From Dipodascopsis uninucleata var. uninucleata (taxonomy: Eukaryota > Ascomycota > Lipomycetes > Lipomycetales > Lipomycetaceae), in assembly GCA_030568195.1 (NCBI GenBank), contig JAJLTO010000018.1, forward strand, positions 165,733 through 229,732: a DNA stretch of 64,000 bases, read 5' to 3'. Both the position numbers and the translations under genes were made by a program. A model generated the notes under the pieces. The model was not told where the DNA came from. It saw only the letters and a list, made by a program, of their open reading frames with translations, and did no database searches. Position 1 is the stretch's first letter; each line of letters opens with the position of its first letter. This document shows positions 44,930-54,299 of this stretch, one piece after another.

Positions 44930-45466
44930 CCTTTCAATTATCGCACGCAATTTTTATCGTTCATATGATATACTGATTCCCTTATATGAGACGCTATAAT
45001 ATTGTATATAATGCAAGATTAAAAAAACATTAACTTCATTGTAGTGACGTCATAAGTGACTCACGTGACAAATTTGTTACTTCTACCGATTAGTTATTCT
45101 AGACCATTATTGAGCTCCAGTTAATTTCATAAGTCAATTTTATTTTTATTCAAGCCTTAATATCTTGTGTTCAAAGAGCTGAAAGCTGTCGATTGAAAGT
45201 GTCTAAGCGCGGTATTCCTTCGTCATTATTTCGTCGTTGTAGTGTAGCCATTTATCAATTCAGGGGTAACCGATCCTCCCTCCTTTTAGAAGTAACTGCG
45301 CAGTTTGCAGCCTCTGTGAAAACTCGCCTCTCTCGCACTTTCGAGATATCTGTGTATATTAAACACTATGTCAATATATCTCTTAATATTTGAATATATG
45401 TATACGAGATTTTGAGATATTATTGCCCGGATCTATTAAAGAAGTGACAGAATACGATAAATAAGC
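44930..45466. other. intergenic with CRE/AP-1/E-box cluster
   Basis: Promoter region of the alpha/beta hydrolase gene. It contains a cluster of three transcription-factor sites listed separately. No gene seen. Confidence 0.55.
45045..45068. promoter_or_regulatory. CRE, AP-1 and E-box sites in 24 bp
   Basis: TGACGTCA (45045-45052, ATF/CRE palindrome), TGACTCA (45057-45063, Gcn4/Pap1-type AP-1 site) and TCACGTGA (45061-45068, bHLH E-box) lie next to one another, the last two overlapping. They are about 400 bp upstream of the hydrolase start. Such sites are bound by stress bZIP factors (Atf1/Pcr1, Pap1) and bHLH factors in fungi. Binding here is inferred. Confidence 0.55.
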
Positions 45467-46321
45467 ATGGGTCAGTATGTTAACGTAAGCTATACTACTG
45501 TGCCAGTGGCCGATGAATCGTCTATTGTATTAGCAACAGATATATACACATATAACTCTCCGCTGAAATCTTTTGCAAACTCGAACAAGACTTTCGAACC
45601 AAAGGTGGGAGCTGTTTTTGCTCATCCATATCCTCCACTAGGTGGTAGTAAAGCAGATAATGTGATAAAATATCTTGCTTCGTCGTTTGCAGCAGAGTGT
45701 TGTGGAGTCGCCTACACATTCAACTTTCGAGGTGTAGTGTCGAGGACAAGTTGGTCATCCAAAAAAGAACAGGCAGATATGATAACCGTTACTCAGAACC
45801 TTTTAAACAATTATCCAACGGTGAAAACGGTAATGTTAGGCGGATATAGCTATGGTGCATTGATTGCTGCGAAACTTGATATTTCTCTTCTTCCTAGAAG
45901 CGTTGCTGTATGTTATTTTCTCTTGTCGCCTCCGCTGTGGCCAATATCGTCAATACTTACGATGTCTCTATCTAAAAAAAGTGAGCCAAACTTCACTGAT
46001 AATTTCAAGGATAAAATTTCGGAAAAAGAAACTACTAGTTCTATGAATGGAAGGGTTTTACTCGTATATGGAACAAAGGACATATTCACTCGACCTAGCA
46101 GATACCAGTCATGGGCGAAACAACACCAAAACTCAGACTGTGGTGGAAAGCTGACGGTGGTAGAGATACCAGACGGTCCCCATTTTTGGAGCCGACAGGA
46201 TATTGAAAGTGTATGGGAGAATAATGAAGTATGCTCTTTCTTTAACTCCCTAGTTGACGACAATGACTCCGACAGTTCCTTAACCGAAGGCGATAACATG
46301 ACTAAGAAAAATTCAATATAA
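45467..46321 (+). CDS. alpha/beta hydrolase of unknown substrate
   Basis: A single exon of 284 residues from ATG (MGQYVNVSYTT). The fold is shown by HPYPPLGGSKADN (oxyanion strand loop), NFRGVVSRTSW, the nucleophile elbow GGYSYGALIA and a late histidine in DGPHFW; VYGTKDIFTRP likely gives the acid. Similar small HPYPPLGG-type hydrolases occur widely in fungi without a known substrate. No signal peptide. The C-terminal tail is acidic, ending TKKNSI. A CRE/AP-1/E-box cluster upstream may link expression to stress. Confidence 0.85.
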   Translation: MGQYVNVSYTTVPVADESSIVLATDIYTYNSPLKSFANSNKTFEPKVGAVFAHPYPPLGGSKADNVIKYLASSFAAECCGVAYTFNFRGVVSRTSWSSKKEQADMITVTQNLLNNYPTVKTVMLGGYSYGALIAAKLDISLLPRSVAVCYFLLSPPLWPISSILTMSLSKKSEPNFTDNFKDKISEKETTSSMNGRVLLVYGTKDIFTRPSRYQSWAKQHQNSDCGGKLTVVEIPDGPHFWSRQDIESVWENNEVCSFFNSLVDDNDSDSSLTEGDNMTKKNSI

Positions 46322-46659
46322 TTACTACAAGATTTTGTTAGTTCCCTTACTGTAAATTACATAGAGAATGACAGATTAACTCTTGAAATTATTATACGAG
46401 TGCAAATACCTGTATTATATATATGCGTGTAAACTATGACTACGAGAGTGAAAGTTAACATAAATACAATATTTTTCATATCCGCATAAAAAATTGATTT
46501 TCGTTTAAATAACTCGTTTATAAATCCTTACAATTCTGATTCTAAATAGAATGTTATACAGACCCGGTAAAAACTACTCCAAAATACCATAAACAAATAA
46601 TAAGCCAACAAATAAAAAAATGCCATAATTGCTATCAATAATCATGCTTTTTGCACACT
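46322..46659. other. convergent intergenic region
   Basis: AT-rich 3' regions of the hydrolase (plus) and SUR7-family (minus) genes. No gene seen. Confidence 0.6.
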
Positions 46660-47523
46660 TTAACGGGTGGAGTAAGCTGGCTCAACAGGACTGTATACAA
46701 ATTGCTTCTCAGATCTGGACGATCTAGTAGAACCGCAGCAAATAGAAAAGAGCCAGAAAATTGTCGCCAATGCACTAGCGACAACAGCGCCCCACATTAT
46801 ACCAAACATGGTCCTACCAATAGTGGCAGTAACACCAATAGAATCAGTGCTATCGTTAATAGCTTTGTATTCGATTACGAACATAGCAGATGCTATAACA
46901 GTAGAAGCGAACAAGCAGACAGTCGCGAGGGCTGCAAGAATCATGCTGCAAAGCGAACCTCCTCGAGATCGGAACGAAAAGAACCCAGAAAAAACTTCTA
47001 TGAAAGCCAGAATAGTTCCTGCACAAAACAGGATGACCATAGCCTTTGACAAAGGTTCAACATCATCAAGAATTTTCTGCAGACTTCCGGAAATAACGGA
47101 AGTAGGAATAGTATAACCAGTTTGCGACTCTATGATCTTTACAGGGTTGAAAGAAAAGATTCCGTCAACTTTCGAACAATTTGTAACAGTATAAGTACTA
47201 CCGCTAATAGTTCCCTGACAATAATCCCATAAACCAGTTTGGTAAAAATCAGCAATCGTTGAAGGCTTCGTAAAGGTTGCACCGTCAACTGTGACACTTA
47301 GATCTTCCACATTTATTCTCAAAAAATACAATTTTGAAAGAACCCCGAAGTCTTTCAAGCTACCAATGAGAACAAAAATCATCAACACAATCGAGGCCAC
47401 AGTTGCCTATAGAATAGAATTAGCGCTTGCACGATTCATCTCATATACAGAGGTGGATCAGATGAGTTAATTACTTACCAAGAAAGGGAACGAAATAATC
47501 AAACAATCACGTCCAGCTGCCAT
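46660..47523 (-). CDS. SUR7/PalI-family four-helix membrane protein
   Basis: The exons are 47479-47523 (15 codons, MAAGRDCLIISFPFL) and 46660-47406, giving 263 residues. The intron is GTAAGT...GCTAATTCTATTCTATAG. The joined N-terminus forms the first membrane helix (LIISFPFLATVASIVLMIFVLIG). A large outer loop carries the family pattern DFYQTGLWDYCQG followed by a spaced cysteine (TNCSKVDGIFSFNP). Three further helices follow (AMVILFCAGTILAFIEVF, LAALATVCLFASTVIASAMF, MWGAVVASALATIFWLFSICC). SUR7-family proteins sit in plasma-membrane eisosome domains or act in pH sensing (PalI/Rim9). Which subgroup this is cannot be settled. Confidence 0.88.
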
Positions 47524-48553
47524 TTTAATAATAATTATAACAGAATATGAAGCCTCCTATTGAATTATAAATATATGTACTATTGTAGGAAATAAACAGT
47601 TCTGGATCTCTGCTAGTTACTGACACTGTTGATTGTGACCAAAAAAGTGAAACGATATAGAGCCATATATATATTGTAGTTACAAGGCTGGTATTCTCCA
47701 GGGACGGATGATATTTACTTGCATGATAAAAATAGATGTACCTGCGCCTTAATTTTAAGCGCGAATTTAACGCGTAATCCGCATTTTAAAACATGAAGAT
47801 AAAAAGTTAAACTTCTCTTACACAGCCAGTAGTGCTTCGCCACTATTTATTATACTCGATAATTTTCTTTGAAAAAACACCAGCCACGCGCAGCCAAGCT
47901 TGACATGGCTCAGACTATTTATCTAATCGGGTAAGAGTGTGTGCACAGTCTTGAAGTATGTATTTTTGGAAGTAACAAGTTGTCTGACTCTACGTAAAAG
48001 TGCATGTTTGGTGTCTGTTACATCCATTATTATATAATAATAGCGATTTTTTCTCGTGAGCAATTCACATTTAGCGCATCTGATATAATAGTAGCTTTCT
48101 CTTGGCCATAAACTAGATTTGCCAGCAGCTTCTCTAATGAAAATGTTCTATTGTTGTTACGAAATAGTTGCTAAAGAGCATTCCGTCATCCTTATGAATG
48201 CACTAGAAATGAAAACCACATGCGGCTATTAAACATTGTTTAGTCATACTGTAACGTTCTTCTCTACAGGATTGAAAACTATTGCTACTTACTTTCTCAT
48301 TGCTAGCACTAAAATATTCCTATTGAAATCGCCATAACTTACACTTGGGTAATATACAAAAAAAGAAAACCAAGAACATTAGTGACACCAAACTCCAGCA
48401 AATGTTCTTTCTATGTAATAAATGAAGCTAACCCTTGCTGTTAAGTTCAGTTGTCGTAATCACGTCGAATCTTTCCCACATCCATAGAGAGAAAACAAAC
48501 AAAATCTGCACGAAAATCTGCAGAAACGATTTAATCTTAATAGAACCCGTGTA
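47524..48553. other. intergenic, no confident gene
   Basis: About 1 kb. A short ATG frame ending in a GTAAGA-like donor (near 47905-47932) could be a first exon on the plus strand, but no downstream exon was found. Nothing else recognised. Confidence 0.45.
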
Positions 48554-50629
48554 TTAATCGCTCCCATTTGACGATTTTGTTGTAGACGTCACACAAGATT
48601 TCAAAGAACGTAACGACGGAGGAAAGCCCATTGACTTCACTTTTTTCTCAACATGGTTCTCGTCATCAACGATAACACTTTTGGCTAGTAGAGGCTTAGG
48701 AATAACATCCTGACTACTAGTAGAACTCCGTGAGGGCGTATATGCTGGAGGTTTCGGGGTCGCCAAATTAGCGAAATGTGCAGGTAAGAAAGGTTCTCGA
48801 AGACGCGGTATTACCGTTGAAGAAGCCCTCGCAATATCTTTGTCGGCTACATCCATTGGCTGTCGAGGTGTCCTGAAGCGTGGCCGATTAACGATCGTGT
48901 TGATCTCATCATTTTGGCGCTTCTTAGACCCCGCAACATAACTATCATTTTTTTCATTTTGTTTAGCGCCCTCACTTTGAAGTATTTCAGTATTAGCATC
49001 GCTAGCATCTACTACCGTTGACTCTTCTACTGCCTCAATCTGAGTAAGCGTACCATTGCCTGAGGTCAAGGAGCCAATCAGAGATTCGACAAGATCACCG
49101 AGATCTCCAGCTTCACCTCGTCCCATAGATGTCGTCAGCGACAAAACTTGTTCAGTAACGGCCTCAGCTGTCTGCTGATCAAGATTAGCACTGTCCAAAG
49201 CGGCAGCAAGTGCGGCAGTAAGCTCGGACATCTGATTTTCATCCAAGGGTAGTCGTTCTTCTTCTCCTACTGATGGACCATCTATTAAACTGTCATCCTC
49301 GCGATTCATATCAAGCTCGTGTATAGGAGAAAACTGATTCTTGTCATTGTCACCGCCATCAAATGATGGATCCATGTTATCAACTCGCAAGTTTACGTTG
49401 GATTCATTCCTCTCCTTCTCGATATTAGTTTCTGTAGAATGATCTATATTTGGATACTCTAATCGATTTTCTACCACCACTGCTTCACCAGTATTGATTT
49501 CCGCGTCCAATTCCTGATCAATTCCACTATCTAATTTATCAGAATGATCCAAGTGATTTCGGCCACGAGACTCGTCGAATGCTACAGAACTTGCATTATT
49601 GGACATATTCTTTATAGCATCCATCATAGCAGAAGAGAACGACAATTCGTTGTTCTCCATTAAAATAGGCTCCTGTTCGATTGTGTTAATACTAGGCGCA
49701 TCATCCGATCCATTATTTTGTATAAGTTGTGTTAAGTTTTTTATAAGATTTGGATCTCTCGCAAGCTGAAGCAAAGTATTATTGAGAACCTCGACGTCTG
49801 TGCCATCGCCAATAAGTTCTGCGAGGGCCTGTTGAAGTTCTTCTCCAATTATGGCTTGAGTAGCAGCATTTCCTTGGTTCTTTTGAAAACGCTGTATGCG
49901 CTTCTCTTTTCTCTTCACAAATTCCGCATCCATCCAAGCTTGCTTCTCTGACGATTCCTGTTTTCCAAACAATAAGTCTGCTCTTCGGTTTACGCGTCCC
50001 CTGAGATCATTATCTTTATTCCTGTCCTCGTTTAACTCTCTCCATTTTCTCTTTCGTGCTCGGTTCTCTAGTTTTATTCTCTCCCTCTCTTCTTCTGTAC
50101 GTGGTGGAGGGCGCCGTCTTAATGGTATATTTTGTAAACTACTCAATTTACGCTCCAGATCTTCTTCTTCCAGACCTTCGTGCTGATCTAACAATGAAGA
50201 TAGAGCAGTAGTAACAGCCTGCAGGAGAATAGTAGAATCAATTCCAGTAGCATGTTGCAGTTCACTGATGGCAGCAATTGGATCGGTAAGATCCATACCC
50301 ATAAGCAGTTCTGCTATATTGCTGTTTTCCAACAAACCGCTACCATCTTCAATATGATCTATACTATGATCATCTACAGAAGTGATGCTTAAACTGCTGT
50401 CTTCAGTATCTGCATTTCGAGACAGTTCTGCTCCAGTCGTCTGCGATGACATGCTGTTGATCATTGGATCGATAACGGCTTCCTCAATCTCAGCGCGATC
50501 CTCCTCTCTAGATGCATTCTTCGCGCCTTCGCCATCTATAATTTGAACTGCGCCGCCTTGGCATGTATTATGATCTGCTCGTTCTTCATCTAATGATTCG
50601 CCAACAAAATCATCTTGTAGGGGTTCCAT
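48554..50629 (-). CDS. DUF3020-domain nuclear protein
   Basis: A single exon of 691 residues from ATG at 50629 (MEPLQDDFVGES). The longer open frame to 50683 starts with TTG right after a stop and is not used. The recognisable part is a basic helical block at about residues 175-250: RTEEERERIKLENRARKRKW, NDLRGRVNRRADLLFG and FVKRKEKRIQRF, typical of the fungal DUF3020 family (KRKWRE...N-DLR-RVN-RA). Flanking regions are acidic and low-complexity, with two short helical repeats (ALAAALDSANLDQQTAEAVTEQVLSL). The basic block suggests nucleic-acid or chromatin contact, but no function is established. Confidence 0.75.
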   Translation of the reverse strand: MEPLQDDFVGESLDEERADHNTCQGGAVQIIDGEGAKNASREEDRAEIEEAVIDPMINSMSSQTTGAELSRNADTEDSSLSITSVDDHSIDHIEDGSGLLENSNIAELLMGMDLTDPIAAISELQHATGIDSTILLQAVTTALSSLLDQHEGLEEEDLERKLSSLQNIPLRRRPPPRTEEERERIKLENRARKRKWRELNEDRNKDNDLRGRVNRRADLLFGKQESSEKQAWMDAEFVKRKEKRIQRFQKNQGNAATQAIIGEELQQALAELIGDGTDVEVLNNTLLQLARDPNLIKNLTQLIQNNGSDDAPSINTIEQEPILMENNELSFSSAMMDAIKNMSNNASSVAFDESRGRNHLDHSDKLDSGIDQELDAEINTGEAVVVENRLEYPNIDHSTETNIEKERNESNVNLRVDNMDPSFDGGDNDKNQFSPIHELDMNREDDSLIDGPSVGEEERLPLDENQMSELTAALAAALDSANLDQQTAEAVTEQVLSLTTSMGRGEAGDLGDLVESLIGSLTSGNGTLTQIEAVEESTVVDASDANTEILQSEGAKQNEKNDSYVAGSKKRQNDEINTIVNRPRFRTPRQPMDVADKDIARASSTVIPRLREPFLPAHFANLATPKPPAYTPSRSSTSSQDVIPKPLLAKSVIVDDENHVEKKVKSMGFPPSLRSLKSCVTSTTKSSNGSD

Positions 50630-51172
50630 AATAACTGTCTCAGGATCCAACTGTGCAGATGAGCGCGTCGTACCAGTCTCCAAAAGTCACCGCCGCCGTT
50701 GATGCGGCGCCAACAGTTCGATTATATAAGCTCAGATGAGCCTGTAGGTTTGCGATAGTCTATTGTATCTTAATGGGCCACTTTCTTGCTCAGTAGAACC
50801 TCTTTTCGTAGACCTATAGCGCTTTGAAAGTAGGACTGTTTTGTGACTTCTTTCAGGACATGAAAGAAAATTTTCTCTTGGATTTTAGGGTAGTGTGAAT
50901 CGAGAGCCCTGTATTAGCCTAACCCAAAATGGCCCTAGCCATATACGGCAACTTTTACAGTACAAAATCAAGGGATGCGGACCTTAATTAGATTGTGATT
51001 TGGGGATGATGATTAATTACAAGATAATGATTTAACTTGTTCAAAGAAATATTGTTGTCACTGAATGTTTCTAGGAAAATATTCAGATTGGGTATGGTAG
51101 CTTGATAAATTGTAGTAATAAATAAATAAATACAGTATATAATCTCTAATGTCATCATCAGCCAATTTATGT
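50630..51172. other. intergenic, no gene seen
   Basis: Promoter of the DUF3020 gene and 3' region of the homeodomain gene. Nothing recognised apart from AT-rich runs. Confidence 0.6.
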
Positions 51173-53068
51173 TTACTTAAAGAGATTGTCCAATGCACCA
51201 TATCCGTATATGCCTAAGTCTTCAACTTGTCGAGCGATTTGCATTACTCTAACATTTTCCTCTAGTGATTGTAAATTTTGTGTTGAGAGCCCAAAATTGT
51301 CTGAAAAGATCAGGCCATCCGAAACTTTGCTTTCTGTTAGTATTGTAGGAATATTATTTTCTGCATTCAAATCACGAAAACTTTTGCCAGCATTGCAGTC
51401 ATAAGCAGGTCCCTTCAGTTCATTAAAAAAAACAGGCCGGATACTCGAAGGTACTGCTAACTCAATAGTTGATGCCTTATTAATTATTCTTTGCTGATTC
51501 CAAGTAGGCGATATTTCTGTCTGTACTACATTTGACGGCTGAGTTACAGATGAAGTTGATGACTCAAAAATATAAGCTTGATCTGCCATTATAGATGCTG
51601 AATGAAGAGAGCTATCAGATAAATATTTTTCTTCAAAATGACTGAGCTGTAGTTCAGCCTTAGCTGGCAATTCCGACTGCGACGATTGGATATTGATACC
51701 TCCCTCATATCGTGGCTTCTTTGAACCTCTATCTGCCTTGTAAGATTTCTGGGTAGTACTAGGTATATCCCCAGTACTTACCAGTTCTTGGCTACTTTGA
51801 AAAGCGGAAGATAGTTGTCCATACGACAAAGATAGTGAATAAAGAGCTTTCGGATCAGCTGAACTAAAGCTTAACTTTCTAGAATACATCTCGTTATCTC
51901 GCGTAACTACATTAGAAGTGTAGGTAGGTGCAATGGATACGCTTTTTGATCGCCTGACACCAGAACTAACTGGTTGAATGCGTAAAGGATCTGGACTAAA
52001 TGTATGTTTCTGCGGCAGAGGGGCAGTCGATGGAGTAGATGGTACTGATGATGTACCCCTTAGGCTTCTTGTTCTCCGTAGCCTCATAGGAGAAGGTATT
52101 TGCCGTCGCCGCCGTGTCGCAATACTAGGCTTACTGGCAAATAGCTTTAACGATAAATCTATAGGAGACTGCGGATGATTAAGTTCCTGTAAATCCCAGC
52201 TATCTGGAGAAGAGTAAGAGTTGAGCATGTGATTTCCAGGACTCCTCGCAACTGGCGATTGAAATTGATTCACGTATGTAGCAAGCATGGACGGTGCCAT
52301 CCTTACAGAAAATGATTCTGCTGGTGAATAAGGCGATCTACCATAATGCTCTGGTGCACTGGGTGACGAAATTACGGGTGGAGGCGTTGTAGTGCCATAG
52401 AGACCTCCAACACTATTGCTGTGCATGGCATAAGGTGAGTGAACATATGCCGCTCTCGCTGCTGCTACGGACCTTTCTAGTGACGCATATGAAGCCTCAG
52501 AAGGTGATAAATACTTAGTCGACGATTGATTCATGCTTTGACCAGTAACCGGAGTAGACGGTGTTTCTATACTAGCTTGCCATGAATGTACCGGACCATC
52601 TTGGTTTCCAGAAACCGACATACAAGATTGCCTGATACCCGACTCAATACTGTTATTACACCGGCTTGAAGGTGGAGTAGAAGGACTAGCAATTTCTGGA
52701 GATTTTGCTGCACCTAGATCGGACTCTGAAACTATTTTCTGTCCTGCTTGTGCCAAGATCATCTCCACTCTACTCGATTCCTCAAGTTTTTTGCTTTTAG
52801 CTAGTTTTCTTCTTTCTTGAAACCACAACTTTTTGCATAAAATTAGTACTTGAACCTATTTCTTAAAAGAACAGATATTAGGTAAGGTTTCCATCTAGAC
52901 ACTTACTTGGACTACTCTATTTGATGTTCCAATCTGTCGGGCTAATATCTCCTTTGACCCATTAGTTATTCGAGGGTTTTCGATGAACACATTTTCCAGA
53001 GTAATTATTTGACCTTCGTTGAGTCCAAGTTGAGATGAAAATTGATCCACGGTTGTAACAAACGACAT
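51173..53068 (-). CDS. homeodomain protein with altered recognition helix (Asn51 to Glu)
   Basis: The exons are 52907-53068 and 51173-52828 (minus strand), giving 605 residues. The intron has GTAAGT, a TACTAAT branch and acceptor AAAAAG, which restores exact homeodomain spacing (SNRVVQ joined to LWFQERR). Residues about 11-68 form the homeodomain: GQIITLENVFIENPRI (helix 1), SKEILARQIG (helix 2) and NRVVQLWFQERRKLAKSKK (helix 3). Trp48, Phe49, Gln50, Arg52 and Arg53 are kept, but position 51, almost always Asn, is Glu. The basic N-terminal arm is missing from this start; an in-frame stretch upstream ending in a TTTATAG acceptor could come from another exon. The long C-terminal region is Ser/Pro-rich with an Arg-rich patch (TRRRRQIPSPMRLRRTRSLR). 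It may bind DNA weakly, differently or not at all. Confidence 0.8.
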
Positions 53069-54299
53069 TGTAATTGAATCTTCCTATAAACAAGCCAAAC
53101 TACGAGCACTTTCTTAGACATTCGGGTAAGCGAATTACTATCAACGCAGGCTATTGCTGATGTTAGATTTCCAAGCTGTAACTTCAATTCCTACCAAATT
53201 GCTTTCAATACTATAGGTGCTATATATAAACAACCGACTATACTTCCTGTAATGCGATATGGACTTAAAACACGATAGCTTATGTACTGCCCTCCTGTGC
53301 AAAGAGCACACTAAGCGTGCAACATAGAAATGTTTTGCTATAGACAGAATCCGATAAATGTACTTATTTGATTCTTGAAAGTAGTATATATAGAGTAAAT
53401 ATCTAAAAGTCAGTGAATAAGAAAAAATAAAGACTGTACATAAATTATTGTAAATTTTCTTGTTTGATCAGCTTGTGTCAAATTGGCTGGGAACGGAAAT
53501 ATGTAGGAGATCGAAGAAAGGGATGAGCGCGTAGCTCTCAGAAGAATATTAAAACTACGCTACACAATTTCCAGCTTTTACTAATATTTATTCATTCTAT
53601 TTGAATTAAGAATATTTGTTTGACTATACAAACTTATATAGAATATTGGAAGCATTATAACTAGCATCGTCTTACATATTTGCAATATGATTATATGATG
53701 ACGTAGTGCTTACCATTTTTTCGCTGTTCATCCCAAATTTTATTTGCTATCAATCCTGAATATTAGGCATTTCTAGAATGATAACTAGATAAACAGTTGC
53801 CCGTAGGGTCTAAATAAATTACGATACCCTGTGATATTAATACCATATAAATCTTGATTATTCGCACTTTTCTCACACAAGCACACTTTTCGCCGTCTAG
53901 AAAAGTGTGTTTGTTCACCGCGCGTAAACCTTGATTAGCTTTTGCAGACGATTCTTCCATTCTAGTTTAGATAGATGACAACAATATGTCAGAACTTTCA
54001 ATGATAGCTGTCAGATCAAGAAAACAGCATCAAAAGGTAGCGGGTATTCACAATCCTAACTTTGGATTACAGACATGTGCAAAACTTATCTACTGCAAGG
54101 GCAAACTGAACTCAGTACAACATTTATCTTTAAACTACTGGTATCACTCAGCTTCAAAATAAAAAGAAATCCAGAAAGTTCACGAATTCAAAAAATAATA
54201 GTTTTATTAGAATAACTAGTAGCAGGCTGTAATAAGGCCTAAAATCATGTTCACATAATATACAAAACTTGTTTGCAAGTTTGCTGTTTGTTACGTAAC
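53069..54299. other. intergenic, upstream of the homeodomain gene, with a perfect hairpin
   Basis: About 1.2 kb. It holds the perfect inverted repeat at 53882-53909. A 65-codon minus-strand ORF (53763-53960, ATG start, MEESSAKANQG) covers the hairpin. It resembles no known family and is not called. Confidence 0.5.
53882..53909. repeat. perfect 10-bp inverted repeat (hairpin)
   Basis: CACACTTTTC (53882-53891) and GAAAAGTGTG (53900-53909) are exact complements across an 8-nt loop. A partial third copy (GCACTTTTCTCACA) lies about 15 bp to the left. Such a palindrome can be a dimeric protein-binding site or an RNA hairpin. Confidence 0.7.

Noticed and set aside
47905-47940. ATG plus nine codons followed by a GTAAGA donor, a possible small-gene first exon
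   Set aside because: No downstream exon with matching frame and acceptor was found in the next kilobase.
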